From Mesodorylaimus sp. YZB2_4 (Eukaryota > Nematoda > Enoplea > Dorylaimida > Dorylaimidae): a stretch of 64,000 nucleotides of DNA. How positions within the stretch are numbered: the stretch's first letter is position 1; each line of letters begins with the position of its first letter. Position numbers and translations under genes: made by a program. The stretch is taken from NCBI GenBank assembly GCA_030248295.1, contig JASANH010001537.1, positions 186,001 to 250,000 on the forward strand, written 5' to 3'. The notes under the pieces were generated by a model. That model made no database searches, was not told where the DNA came from, and worked only from the letters and a program-made list of their open reading frames with translations. Positions 32,182 through 42,702 of this stretch are shown in pieces.

Positions 32182-33186
32182 ATGAACCATACTGCTGACG
32201 AGAATGTGCAGGATGATCCTCCCCCGACTGCCCTGAGCTATCGAGTGGTCGGAGTCATCGGATTGGTGGCAGCTGGCATCAACATATTCATCCTAAGTGT
32301 GTTCTTCTCGTCCAGACGCCTGCTAACCACCTCGGCTCTGCTGGTCGGACTGACGATCGGACACGCGTGCAACGGACTCGTGCATTCCATGTACGCCTTC
32401 TGGTCAGGTGAATACCAAAGCTTCATGGTGAGTCCACTCTACTGCATCAAGGTTATATGGCCCAACCTGTTCATCACCACATATCAGCTGCTGCCCCTGC
32501 TACTGGCACTGGCGGGCACCGAGCGGTTGCTGGCACTGGTGGCTCCCGTGTGGTATCGAAACAAGTGCACGAATCGGAGACTGTGGATCCTGACCATGGT
32601 CGCTTTCACGCACACCCCAGTGTCCCTGGGCATCAACTGGTTGCTGGCCTGGCTGAACTCGATGGGCCAAGTGATCTCGGCGTCCTGCATCCCTCCGTTT
32701 ATCACTGGAGTTCCGTACGTGATTTATGGCGTCCATGTACCAGCTGCGTTAGGTGGTGTGTGGGCCACGCTTTGCACTGCCGTCGGTGTGCATATCGGGA
32801 GGGGCAAAATGAAGAAAATGCCGACGACGAGCAAAGGCGAGATTGCCAGAGTGAACAAGCAAATCCGACTGGCCCAGTGTCTGCTCATGATCAGTTCGAT
32901 AGACGTGGCGTGCGTCGTCATTCCCAACGTCGTATTAGCACTGTTGAATTCACAAATAATCTTCTTCCCAATGAGTCACACAATCTACCTTGTCGGTGTG
33001 TACCTGTCTGACTCGGTGCTGAACATCGTGGCATTCATTCTGTTCAATCAAGAATTTCGAACTACGTCCATGCAGCTATTGCGTCTTGGCAAAAGTTCGG
33101 ATGCAGTGGTGCCCATGACCAATGAAGGATCAACTAGCATCAGAAGAAATTTGAATGGCAGCACCAGCTGCAAGGCTGATACTTGA
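32182..33186 (+). CDS. srsx-like seven-transmembrane chemoreceptor, intact
   Basis: Single exon, 334 residues, starting MNHTADENVQDDPPPTALSY. TM1 begins at GVIGLVAAGINIF, TM3 ends TERLLALVAPVWYR, TM5 GVWATLCTAVGVHIG, and TM7 DSVLNIVAFILFN is followed by a Ser/Asn-rich tail. It is the only fully open member of the four plus-strand paralogues (19614, 24259, 29078 and this). The frame stays open upstream to 32026, but that stretch matches the 5' flank of the 24259 copy and has no family match, so the start at 32182 is preferred. Predicted role: surface chemosensory GPCR in sensory neurons, ligand unknown. The C-terminus has no recognised motif. Confidence 0.88.
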   Translation: MNHTADENVQDDPPPTALSYRVVGVIGLVAAGINIFILSVFFSSRRLLTTSALLVGLTIGHACNGLVHSMYAFWSGEYQSFMVSPLYCIKVIWPNLFITTYQLLPLLLALAGTERLLALVAPVWYRNKCTNRRLWILTMVAFTHTPVSLGINWLLAWLNSMGQVISASCIPPFITGVPYVIYGVHVPAALGGVWATLCTAVGVHIGRGKMKKMPTTSKGEIARVNKQIRLAQCLLMISSIDVACVVIPNVVLALLNSQIIFFPMSHTIYLVGVYLSDSVLNIVAFILFNQEFRTTSMQLLRLGKSSDAVVPMTNEGSTSIRRNLNGSTSCKADT

Positions 33187-33189
33187 GCA

Positions 33190-35081
33190 GGCAGATTTTA
33201 GCTCAAAAAGCCAACTTGTTGCTTGTGATGGGAGACCACAAGTCAGCACCTGCGTAGATACGGTTGTTGTTTAATGCTCGACTTTTAGTCATTCTGATCT
33301 CCTCGAAGCGACGAAACTCCGGTCGCTGACGCTCTGGAAGTTTCGAGTTCCACATAATGACCATGTGAAACTCTGTGACCGCGAGTGGTTTTTCTTTCAA
33401 CACTTTTGTTGCATTTTAGGAATTCGTGAAAAACTTTTTTATTGGTCAAGTAATTTGCTGTGTGATGATTTTGGCATAGCGGGGACAAATTGCGTATTCT
33501 GTATATTTCTGCAGCCATGTCCACACTGCCCACTGTCCACACTTAGGTGCAGCACAAGAAATAAAATTCAAAGCAAAGTCAATGGCGATTAAAACAAAGA
33601 TTGGAAACGTATCGATTGAAAGTGTCATATTTACAATCACTGTGTCGTACGGTAGATCATTCCACAGCTATATGGCCGACATTTTAAAAGCCCGCGATGA
33701 AAAGGCAGCCAGCTCCAACTAAGATTTGTCCGGTCAACGGAAAATTGCAAGGTTGCTGCGCACGCATGCACGGCTTATGTCTAGCAGGGTCATCGTCTAC
33801 TCTATCTATGTTTACTAGGAACCAAAAGCCGTGAGCTGTACTCAGGAAGGGAGGGTGGGCATTTAAAGTCTCAAGCGGAACAAAAGAGTCGAAATAAGAA
33901 AAGAGGAAAACCAAACGTCGTGATGGCATCACTCAAATCTGACTAAACTTTTTAACATGATACAATCGTAGCTTGGAGAAAAAGTTTTGACAAAAGCTGA
34001 TGAAAAATGCAGTTTTTCTATTTGTGCTTTAAATTTTTCTATTTGTGTAAAAAATTTTGTATCGCTGGCAAGGGATGTGCTTCAAATCGATACAATGAAA
34101 ACAGGTTCAACTAATGGTGCCTACAGTATCCCGTCAGAATGTCAGAATGTCCAGAATGTCCCTGACAAAATACCCCCGAACAAAATGTGCCTGAGCAGTT
34201 ATGTCTCCATGCACAATGTCCCTGCAGAATACTGTACAGACACAGTATTTCTGTCCAACAAAAAACAAAAGCGGCAGACAAAGGGAGTTGTAAGAACAAG
34301 GCGGCGGTGCCCAATAGAGTTGCCCAATTAGTTGTTCATCAACCCTTCAGTGCTCCTTTCTTCGAGCTCCTCGGAGTTTCACCGTGCAGCGCTATCTTTT
34401 ACAACTGCGTTTATTGTTGGGGCAGCAAAGATTAGAATGAATTTCCTAGAAAGCATATGGTTTTGCAACTCACGTGTTATATTTTCTGAGTCCTGGTATG
34501 CTGTAACCGCTTAAAACTTCTCTGCACAAATTATAATTCGGCCTCTATAATGAGCATTTCGGACTTATGCGCCACAAATACCAAAATGGACGTGTCAGTC
34601 TTCGATAGAATTGCACGCACCTTGGTTTTGCTGTTCATGTGCGAGTAAAAGTTGTTTTCATTGGAGCCTAACTTTTTGTTTGCACACTACAAAAACACAC
34701 TTCTCTGATCAAGAACAATTCTTGCTAACTGCGTCAAAAAATACTCTTTCTGTCTACCGTATATGTATTTATTTCAGTGCATGCCTGCCATCCAGGATCG
34801 CAAGCCTCGTCCTCATTCTATCTATACAAGTCTTGTCCCACTCTCGACACTGCTTACCGAGTCCGCGACTGAACATTTCGAAGCAACTGACGCACCAAGA
34901 CGAGAAGCAGTCTACTCATATTCTTAACTCTTTTTCACGAACAACCTGAACTGAAAGAGCAAACACTCGACTCTGGAGGACTCCATCCACTTTTAAGACG
35001 CTCTATCGGCTCCTATGTTCACAACTCTTGGTCTAGAGTCTTACTCGCGTGTTAGGCTTGACCTCTTGAAGTTCTGACACA
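33190..35081. other. No gene recognised
   Basis: Short frames only. A CAGAATGTCC-type short tandem duplication lies at 34136-34165. Confidence 0.35.
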
Positions 35082-35714
35082 ATGAATTTGTATTTAATAA
35101 TTGTTCTTTTCACTCTGACCTATCTAAGATCTGGAGACAGTTTGAAAAATAGTGGAAACAGGGAGTGCCACAAATATGGTAAGCCTTTCATTCAGAGGGA
35201 GAAAGTTTTTGCAGGCTTCTCAGGCTGACCTGTTTTATTTTTTAGATTCTTGCACAGAAGACAAGAAAACTGACAAAAAGGAACCGATAGACTTCTGTTC
35301 GACAGTAATAACAGAAGCGCAGCATTTGTCAAAATCACATAAAACGGAAGTGAGTATTTCATTTGCTACATTTTTTATAGGATCATATTTCATATACACT
35401 GCTTGGATAACAATAAAAACTCTTATACCCGTAAAACATATTTTCAGCTTTGCTGCCTCCTCCGACAATTAGATGAAGTAAAAATTCATTGCATCACAAA
35501 ATATATTGAGCTCTGCGGAGACTTCCAGACAAGAAAATGTTTAGCTAATGAAACGGCTAATGGGGCTTCAAAAAAGAAAGCAATGAATGCAACGCATAGT
35601 TCGCTAACGAAGAAGAAAGGCAGCAAAAATGGTGATAACCTGAAGAAACACGCGAAAAAGAATGCTGTTTCTGCTGGATCTAATCGAGCTGCTCTGGTCA
35701 GGCAAAGTATGTGA
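35082..35714 (+). CDS. Secreted cysteine-rich protein 1 (unnamed family)
   Basis: Three exons: 35082-35178, 35246-35349 and 35448-35714, with canonical sites (GTAAGC, TTTTTAG; GTGAGT, TTTTCAG). The first junction is phase 1 and the second phase 0. The protein has 155 residues with a signal peptide (MNLYLIIVLFTLTYLRSGDS), then a cysteine module: C-x14-C-x18-CC-x11-C-x7-C-x7-C, followed by a Lys/Asn-rich basic tail (TKKKGSKNGDNLKKHAKKN). The paralogue at 59599-60520 has the same intron positions and phases and the same CC-x11-C-x7-C-x7-C spacing, which supports the model and a real family. It faintly recalls the nematode DUF19-type secreted domain, but I cannot confirm that. Function unknown; probably extracellular and disulphide-bonded. 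Confidence 0.75.
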
Positions 35715-35982
35715 ATCTCCAACAGTGCGAGATGGCTCTAAACCATATTGCGGGTCATTTGTCTTTGGAATATTAACCTTTGAATGTCCTTCTGTGTCAT
35801 AGTACTGCTTGCGTTCTAGCGAGCACTTGACTTTGGAGACTGACTGATGGGTTTGCACTGAGCAAAGGGAGAGTGGGTAAGCAGCTGACGACGAGGTGGA
35901 AGATGTTTCTGGAAATGGCACGTGAAACAAAAAGCGTACGCCGATCAACAGTCCACTAGCAATTTTGGGGAGGGTGATCAAT

Positions 35983-36304
35983 CTGTGGGCCATGACAAAA
36001 GGAAACACTGGAAAAATTTTGACGGCCTGATGAGGTTCTGATCAAAAGTGGCAAGTGGTCAAAGAGGTCAAATCTGAATTTTTCGAATTTTTTCGAGATA
36101 TCTTCAGGCAGGCTGCCTAAATTGGATGCACAAACTTGTCTCTCAAGCTGCGATATGCAATTTAAGCAGCCTGCGTGAAGATATCTTGAAATTATCCGAA
36201 AAATTTAAAATAGATCATTCACTTTGACCACCTGCCATTCTTGACCAGAACCTCGTGCGGCCCTCAAAATTTTTCCAGCGTTTCCCTCTGTCATGGCTTA
36301 CAGT
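35983..36304. mobile_element. Palindromic MITE, ~320 bp
   Basis: The halves 35983-36115 and 36167-36304 are imperfect inverses (outer GCCATGACA...GGAAAC paired with GTTTCCC...TGTCATGGC; inner AAGATATCTTCA-type blocks). The loop is short and there is no coding sequence. The target duplication is unclear. Confidence 0.65.
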
Positions 36305-36429
36305 TTGAGGCATGTCTCGATCCAAGGAAAACCTCAACAGTGGGCAAGCATTCCTTGTTAGAGACCACACCGTGTCAGGTGAGCTGACGACCTAAGACCG
36401 GTATTGATAATAATGGTTTGATTGGCTAG

Positions 36430-36535
36430 ATCTGATCTTGTGCACACGGAAGTGACTCACGTGCTGGAAACAAATGTGCCGTGCGGACAGGCGGAGAAGG
36501 AACCACTTGCTCGGAGAGGTGCAGGCTGTAACCAA
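36430..36535 (-). repeat. Dispersed repeat C, copy 2
   Basis: Inverted match of 12795-12905. A weaker third copy is at 37165-37260. A G tract sits downstream at 36994-37005. Confidence 0.5.
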
Positions 36536-37687
36536 CCGCCTGGTAGGCCATGGCGAGTGGTAGGGAGTAATCGATACTCTCCCCCGGCTGGAAGACGTCA
36601 ACCCCTCGGGTTGATTTTTCAGCCGTAGTTATACTCGCGAAACTCCAGACTCCAGGAGCTCCAGACGGTCAAGTCGGAGTTTTTGTCCTGCCACCTCCCT
36701 CCTAAGCCCGCCATTCCTGGTTTCAAGGTAACATAGTTCTCAGTCTATGCAGGGATTTTTTTTGACGATATGTGCCTGTCAGTTTGCTGCCAAGTCATCT
36801 TACATCTACAGTGATACTTGTAAAGAGGCATACTGTCGATGAAGAAGAAATAATCACATCTCATGGAATGTTATTTCTTCCGTCGAACCTGCACACGCGT
36901 CTAGGTCCAACTAGAAGAGCCTGTATATACGCACATGGCTTCATATAAGTTTTGACTGTCGGTCAGCTCAAGCAGACGGGATCCTCTCACAATGGGGGGG
37001 GGGGGTGGGGAGTTGACATAGTCGTGAACTGCATCATCTTGCCGTAAAAAACACAGCGTTATGAATGGATGTCACACAAAGCATGCATTTCAATCTCAAG
37101 ATGCCCTGTTTGAAGCATAAAACCTTTTTTGGGACATAACACTGATTATACGAGTACTTATGTAACCCGCATCTCTTGCTGAGGGTTCGTCTCTACCGGT
37201 TTGAACCGCCCGGCACGGGTTGCCTGGTGCAACACGTGAATACTTCCTGCGCTCGTCCTCTCTTGTCATGGAGCAAGGAGAGCGAGCCTGGATCTAATCT
37301 AGACTAGTTCTAGGACTGGTCGCCCGGACTGCCTTCAGTCCGTATACGCATTTCGTCACCAGCGGTTGGGTATCTCCTAACCGCCTCTCCCAAATTCAGT
37401 GCTCGCCTCTTGGCCCGTCTTCTACTTGTGGAGGTGTCCGCCCGTCGGCCCAATAGGGAGTTGTCGTTATTGGTGTCCGTTTCGGTAGGGACCGCGCAGG
37501 GATGATTCGAGCCACGTACGCGTGTAGGTACATCCACCCACAACTAGGAGGAGTATCACACTTACAAATATATATTTACATATATCCTGTATGCTGAAGG
37601 CCCCCTCGGCGAAGCCACGAGGGGCCAAAAATCGATCAAGCGGTATGCATTACAAGCAGACACTGTTATAAAATGGACACTTCGCGT

Positions 37688-38683
37688 TTAAGCCGTATTG
37701 TGAGCACTGGCGTGATCACCTTGTCTCATATCGATGACATTGGTTGTATTCGCCACTTTGACTCTTCCAACAATTGACATACTTGCTACGCGTATTTCCT
37801 TATTTCGAAACAAAAGTAAGTTCGTATTGACAAACAGGTCGACCGCCATCAAAATGGATCCGTAAAACGAGAGCCTTGTCTGATACTGGCTAATGACAGA
37901 GGCCAGGAAATATAACCATTTGGTGGACAGAGCCAGTGAAACGTGTATGAATACTTGATTTCTCAAAATCGGGATCAAGGCCAATTGCCTGTCCATAGCT
38001 ATTCGTTCAGCATTAGTACGAGCTTGAGCATGAATCCCACTGAACTGAAAACGAACGTATAAAACTAAGATCAGGTATAATAAGATAATAATAACGACCA
38101 AGAGAAAATCGACGATTCGAAAAGCCACGTTGGCAGTATCGCCGATGCCACTCTGCAAGCTGATGCACGGCACCACTTCGTCCAAGTCGACTCCCGTAAA
38201 CGATGGCGCATTCACCAGCAAGATGCACAAGGCGAATACGCCCAGGCAAGTATAGCCAGCCGAGGCGGGTGTGAAATTTCGATACTTGTGGGCCATTGCG
38301 ATCGCTAGCACACGATCGACTACCAAAACGATGAGCAGGGACGATTCTAAGGAGGAGCCGTGTATCAACCAAAAGTGCCACAAATCGCACACGTAACGCT
38401 TTTGAGGAACACCTAGGACCTTGGAATTGCGCAGGCATCTGTGCAAGCCCACTATGAACATCTGCATGCACTGGAACATGCGACTGGCTGCGAGGTAGCC
38501 AACAATGACAAAAAAGCGGCGACGCATTTCCTTGGTTCGGTATACTGCGACGGCGATGAGGAGATTGCAAAGACTGCAGTAGACACCACACACGGACATG
38601 TAGAAGAAGGTGGCGTGGATCCAGATTTCGGCATCGGTTAGGCTGGCTGCAATCGGAGTTGATTGCATGGTGCTGTTATTCAT
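37688..38683 (-). CDS. Seven-transmembrane chemoreceptor-like protein
   Basis: Single-exon 331-residue protein, starting MNNSTMQSTPIAASLT with two possible N-glycosylation sites. Seven hydrophobic segments are visible; TM3 ends VVDRVLAIAMAHKYR with Asp123-Arg124 (DRY-like), and Cys99 before TM3 can pair with the Cys of EVVPCISL in the second outer loop. It is clearly serpentine but distinct from the other receptors in the window: the TM7 sequence (SILMAVDLFVNTNLLLF) lacks their LNIVAF motif. Membership of a nematode serpentine class (srx/srsx/srt-like) is uncertain. Predicted to signal through a G protein at the plasma membrane. Confidence 0.8.
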   Translation of the reverse strand: MNNSTMQSTPIAASLTDAEIWIHATFFYMSVCGVYCSLCNLLIAVAVYRTKEMRRRFFVIVGYLAASRMFQCMQMFIVGLHRCLRNSKVLGVPQKRYVCDLWHFWLIHGSSLESSLLIVLVVDRVLAIAMAHKYRNFTPASAGYTCLGVFALCILLVNAPSFTGVDLDEVVPCISLQSGIGDTANVAFRIVDFLLVVIIILLYLILVLYVRFQFSGIHAQARTNAERIAMDRQLALIPILRNQVFIHVSLALSTKWLYFLASVISQYQTRLSFYGSILMAVDLFVNTNLLLFRNKEIRVASMSIVGRVKVANTTNVIDMRQGDHASAHNTA

Positions 38684-38699
38684 TGTGAAAGCAGTGGAG

Positions 38700-40150
38700 A
38701 AGATAAGAGGTGGACGAGGTAGTCAGATGTATGACGAAGAGCCCTGTTAGGACGACCGAGGTCAAGACTATGGTACGAGACAGAAAGTTCAGCCAAGAAC
38801 TAGGCACTACACAAATATGATCACGCTATAATCTTATCAGAAGCCGTCTTTTCGAGTAAGAAGGCTATAATAATATCTGATAAAGTTGTAGTTCGGCCAA
38901 CGGAATCTACATATCTACTGTACAGGCTATTCAGCGAAAACAGATTTCCCCTGGCCAGTTCAAAAACTGATTATCTTTAATTTAAATGGACATCAAGTTA
39001 CGAAAAAGGTACGTTATCCCAAAACGCGTAAGAAGAAATTCTTGGCAAACAAAGCAAGTTTTCTTAATTTAATAACTAGGGAAGAGTTTAATAAAATGTG
39101 AAAACATGGGCAGAACAGGGGTAAATCGAATTATGTACCCCTAAAAATACAGTACGAGTACATACTAATTGCCCTTCGTTATCCTTGTTATCACGAGTAG
39201 GACCTGTTTTGCAGAGGAGAAATCTTCGACATGATACAAGCTTTATAACTTTTCTGATACCATGTTTTCCTAATACTCATAAAGGCTCATCGGACATCGA
39301 TGCTTCACACAGCGAGCTGCTGGAATCGGTACCCGTATAGGCGAAGTTTTAGCCGCGCAGCATGTCAAGAAGGCTTGGTTGGCTGGTTTGTGTTCTCGCC
39401 GAGACTCACCCGTCACTCTCTAGCAATGGATTCCATGATAAAAAGCACTGATTTTTTCCTGTAATGTACTCATGCTGCAAAATTTTATTCAGTATCCGCT
39501 GATTGCACCCACCAATAACTATTAGACATGCGCTGCCTGCTTGTGTGAGAAAAAGCTTTGCCATTAGTCAATTTGAAGCTTGCCAAAAGATAAAGAGACA
39601 GGCAACTTTACGGGCGGGGTCATTTTATTGTATATCAAACCAAATAAGTCAATAGTCCCTGAAGCGAAGAAATGATAGTTGCATTCATGATACGCTGCTC
39701 TGCAGCGTGACTTGCAAAGTTCCCATTATCGCGAGTACGTCATACTTTTTTATCTTCATCGAACCACTTGCATCGATGGGTGCAAGCAATGCAAAAGAAA
39801 CCGTTTCGACACCTCACAGCGCATCTGGGAATTAAGTCCTGCTGGCATCAAGGACTTCGGGCCAGACATGTCGAGTTTCGCTGTAGCAGCGATTCCAGTG
39901 CACACTGGTCGTCAGTCATGCTGGGACCACATGAAACTGTTGCTCGCACAAAAATTTCCCACATGTTGCAATTCAGATGCATAATGCAGCTTTCTTGGAG
40001 GTTTATAGCCCAAGAACGATTCGTCGACAATGCATGCTCGGAAAAGAAAACAACGTGCATGCACTAGTTTTAACTTGGACGACGCAATCTCACTCTCAAG
40101 CGCGCTTCTTAATTGGTCATCAACAAAACTGAACTTCATACGACGCTCCC
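38700..40150. other. No gene recognised
   Basis: AT-rich. A 90-residue plus frame at 39712-39984 has several cysteines but no start or splice support. Confidence 0.35.
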
Positions 40151-40904
40151 TTAGCCCCCGCTCACTCCACGGCAGGTGAACTTGAATGTCTGGTCATCAT
40201 ACGCGTTGCTGTACGCATCGGGACAAGCTCATTTGAAGGTGAGCGAATAGTTGGAAGGCGGGCAGGTCTGAGGGGTGCTGTGGGCTCCCCGACAGCAGTA
40301 AGCATCGCTTTGGAACACTTCGCAAGCACTTTTGCACCCAACAACTCGGCCATTAGCTCGTACAGCCAGCTCAGCGGGACAAAAGGCGTTCAATTCGGAC
40401 GAGCAACCCGCCACTGAGCAGTCGTATTTGCTTCCATCGCCTGTGGCGTAGGTGCCAGCGATCGGCCTCATTTTAATCGGTAGATTGTATCCGTCCACCA
40501 AGCTGGCATCGTAGTAGTCCAGACCAGCGTGGCCATTTAAAGTAATCTCGGCCAAGGAAGCTGGTGGCTGACCAGTGGTCCCCTTGTACTGCAGACCAGC
40601 GCACTGACCTAGAATATCTGACAATGCTGCATCACCGAGGGATTCAGTTGTTAGCATCTCTTACCAGTCGAGCATCTTCCGTTGTTGTCGCAGTCGGTGC
40701 GCCTTCAGAATCCTCCATTCCATTTACTTGACAGGAATGGTGACAGTTTTGCTTTCGCCAGAGCTCAAACGCCAGCCTCCAGTTTCGGGTGTGAATTGGG
40801 TGCCAAATGCCCCGACCCAAATGGTGTACGTTCACAGAGCGTACTTCAGCGGCATGGGCGCCGAAAAACAGAGCAAAGAACGCGACAGTTGAGACGGCAA
40901 TCAT
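40151..40904 (-). pseudogene. Thaumatin-like protein, decayed copy 1
   Basis: Exon 1 (40665-40904) has a signal peptide (MIAVSTVAFFALFFGAHAAE) and, in shifted frames, TIWVGAFGTQFTPETGGW, SSGESKTVTIPV and RTDCDNNGRCSTG. Exon 2 (40151-40608; 56-nt intron, GTAAGA/TTCTAG) has QCAGLQYKGTTGQPPASLAE, LDYYDASLVDGYNLP, the GCSSELNAFCP and GCKSACEVF cysteine motifs, and CPDAYSNAYDDQTFKFTC. Lesions: ~8 nt lost near 40823 and 2 nt near 40735 relative to the partner copy, a TGA in place of the conserved Trp in exon 1, and a TGA at 40229-40231 just before the last conserved block. Nematode thaumatin-like proteins are secreted and may act against fungi or bacteria. This copy is non-functional as assembled. 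Confidence 0.8.
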
Positions 40905-42046
40905 TCTTAGAATTCGACTCGAAATACTGATTGGTGTCGGCTTCGGTTGACCCGTGGTCGATGCTGTGTGCTTTTATACCCGTACAGTATGTCCCCCCAC
41001 CTGCGGTTGTCAAACAAGACATGTGCCAGCAATGTAGAGCGAACTCTTTCACTTGACAAAAATTTGTGTACCCATCACCTGGGGAAGAAAGTATGCAACC
41101 AGGGTCGGACAGTGTGAAGACTCATAATCAGCTGTATGCTGCATTGTATGTATGCTCTCAGTTTCAGCTCATCATTGCTTGCACATCTGCCCCACGCATG
41201 TCCTTTGGCAATGGCAACCTAGGTTGGCGATAGCCTTTTTTAAGTTTGTCTACAACGCTAGTGCCCTCTAGTAGGAGACCTACTCTATCTCCGGGTGCCT
41301 ACTGTAATGATTTTTACCTCTAGCACATCTCGCTAGAAGTTCCCCCAAACTGCGTGCGCCATTGTCAAAGGACATGCGTGGGGCAGATGGGCAAGCAACG
41401 ATGAACTGAAACTATAATCATACAAGTGCAGCTGAGTCTTCCGCACTATATGACCCTGGTTGCATACTTATTTCCCAGGTGATGTGTACACAAAATGTTT
41501 GTCTAGTGAAAAAGTTCGTTCAACACGTTGCTGCAACAGGTCTTATTTTATGACAGCCGCAGGTGACAGGGACCTACAGGTATACTGTAAAAGCACACAG
41601 CCTCGACCATGAGGCAACTGAAACCGACACCAATCAGTATTTCGAATTCTGAAAATAACTGCCGTCTCAACTGTCGCGTTCTTTGCTTTGTTTTTCAGCG
41701 TCCATGCCGCCCAAGTGCGCACTGTGAACAAGTACCCGTACATCATTTAGGTCGGGGCATGTGCCACCCAATTCACACCCGAAAATGGAGGCTGGCGTTT
41801 GAACTCTGGCGAAACCAAAAGTCACCATTCCTGTCAATGGTGAATGGAATAGGCGATTCTGGGGGCGCACCGACTGCGACAACAACGGAAGATGCTCGAC
41901 TGATAAGAGATGCTAACAACTGAATCCCTCGGTGATGCAGCATTGTCCAATATTCTACTGTAGGTCAGTGCGCTGGTCTGCAGTGCAAGGGGACCACTGA
42001 TCAGCCACCAGCTTCCTTGGCCGAGATTACTTTCAATGGCCACGCA
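40532..42046. repeat. Large inverted duplication (thaumatin palindrome)
   Basis: The left arm ~40532-41222 and right arm ~41358-42046 match in inverted orientation, including thaumatin exon 1, its intron, the start of exon 2 and ~300 bp of promoter flank (for example GCCCCACGCATGTCCTTTG on the left against its inverse on the right). The unpaired centre is ~135 bp. Copy 1 continues beyond the left arm to the gene's end. Confidence 0.8.
41655..42046 (+). pseudogene. Thaumatin-like protein, truncated inverted copy 2
   Basis: Inverted duplicate of the gene at 40151-40904. The start codon reads ATA (41655-41657), the conserved Trp of TIWVG is TAG, one base is lost in the KTVTIP block, and the splice donor reads GATAAG. 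It retains NGEWNRRFWGRTDCDNNGRC, which copy 1 lost to a stop and deletion. Sequence similarity ends at NGHA in exon 2 (about 42046), so the last two thirds of the protein are absent. Confidence 0.8.
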
Positions 42047-42366
42047 GTTTCCTAAATTTTAAAGCAGCAGCTGTCCAATGACTGAATTAGTCCACTGCTA
42101 CCTATTTCGTTGTGGCAAGCCGAAAGCTTGAATAATAATGACTGGCCCGCGACTGGATGCGTGCTTTCCTATTCCGCAGCTAGTGCTGTACATATTGTCG
42201 CGATCGATGATACATTCAAATTATTTGGATTATTAAAGTAAAAGCGCGCAGCGAAATTAGTTACTTTGCACCTTTGTCGCAAGGATTAGGTATTCAATTG
42301 TGCAGAATGAAAAGTGATGTCAGCATTTCAGACAAAAGATAAAAAGATGTCTGGAAAAGTTTGGGA

Positions 42367-42560
42367 CTCATGTTCTGGTAAGTGATATATAGACAATTCA
42401 CTATTAGATGACAGAGTAAAGTCTGCACCTTGAATGTAGATCTCACCATCTATGGCTTCAAAGTTGCTATCCACGCCGGCAAGTGTGGCCAGCACCCGGA
42501 TCTTGACATTCGTGAGAGGAAGAGAGTCGCAATATTTATCGGATTCTTGAAAATTATGAG
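42367..42560 (-). CDS. Possible terminal exon of an unrecognised gene
   Basis: The minus strand reads coherent protein (SHNFQESDKYCDSLPLTNVK then LATLAGVDSNFEAIDGEIYI) to a stop near 42350-42370. No start and no clear upstream exon, since IFT172 ends at 42703. Weak support; may be a chance frame or the relic of a lost gene. Confidence 0.2.
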
Positions 42561-42702
42561 ATGTAGTCTTTAATTAACATTTTTGAATCCATCCCGCTCG
42601 AGCATTGCAAAGAAATAGGACAATAACACAATTTTTGATATTAATTTCAAAGTTTATGATTTTCTGCTTGAGTTCGTAGTCCCACACTTTTCTAAGCACA
42701 CC

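Noticed and set aside
33987-34331. 114-residue plus-strand frame
   Set aside because: Runs through a short CAGAATGTCC tandem duplication and lacks any family or splice support.
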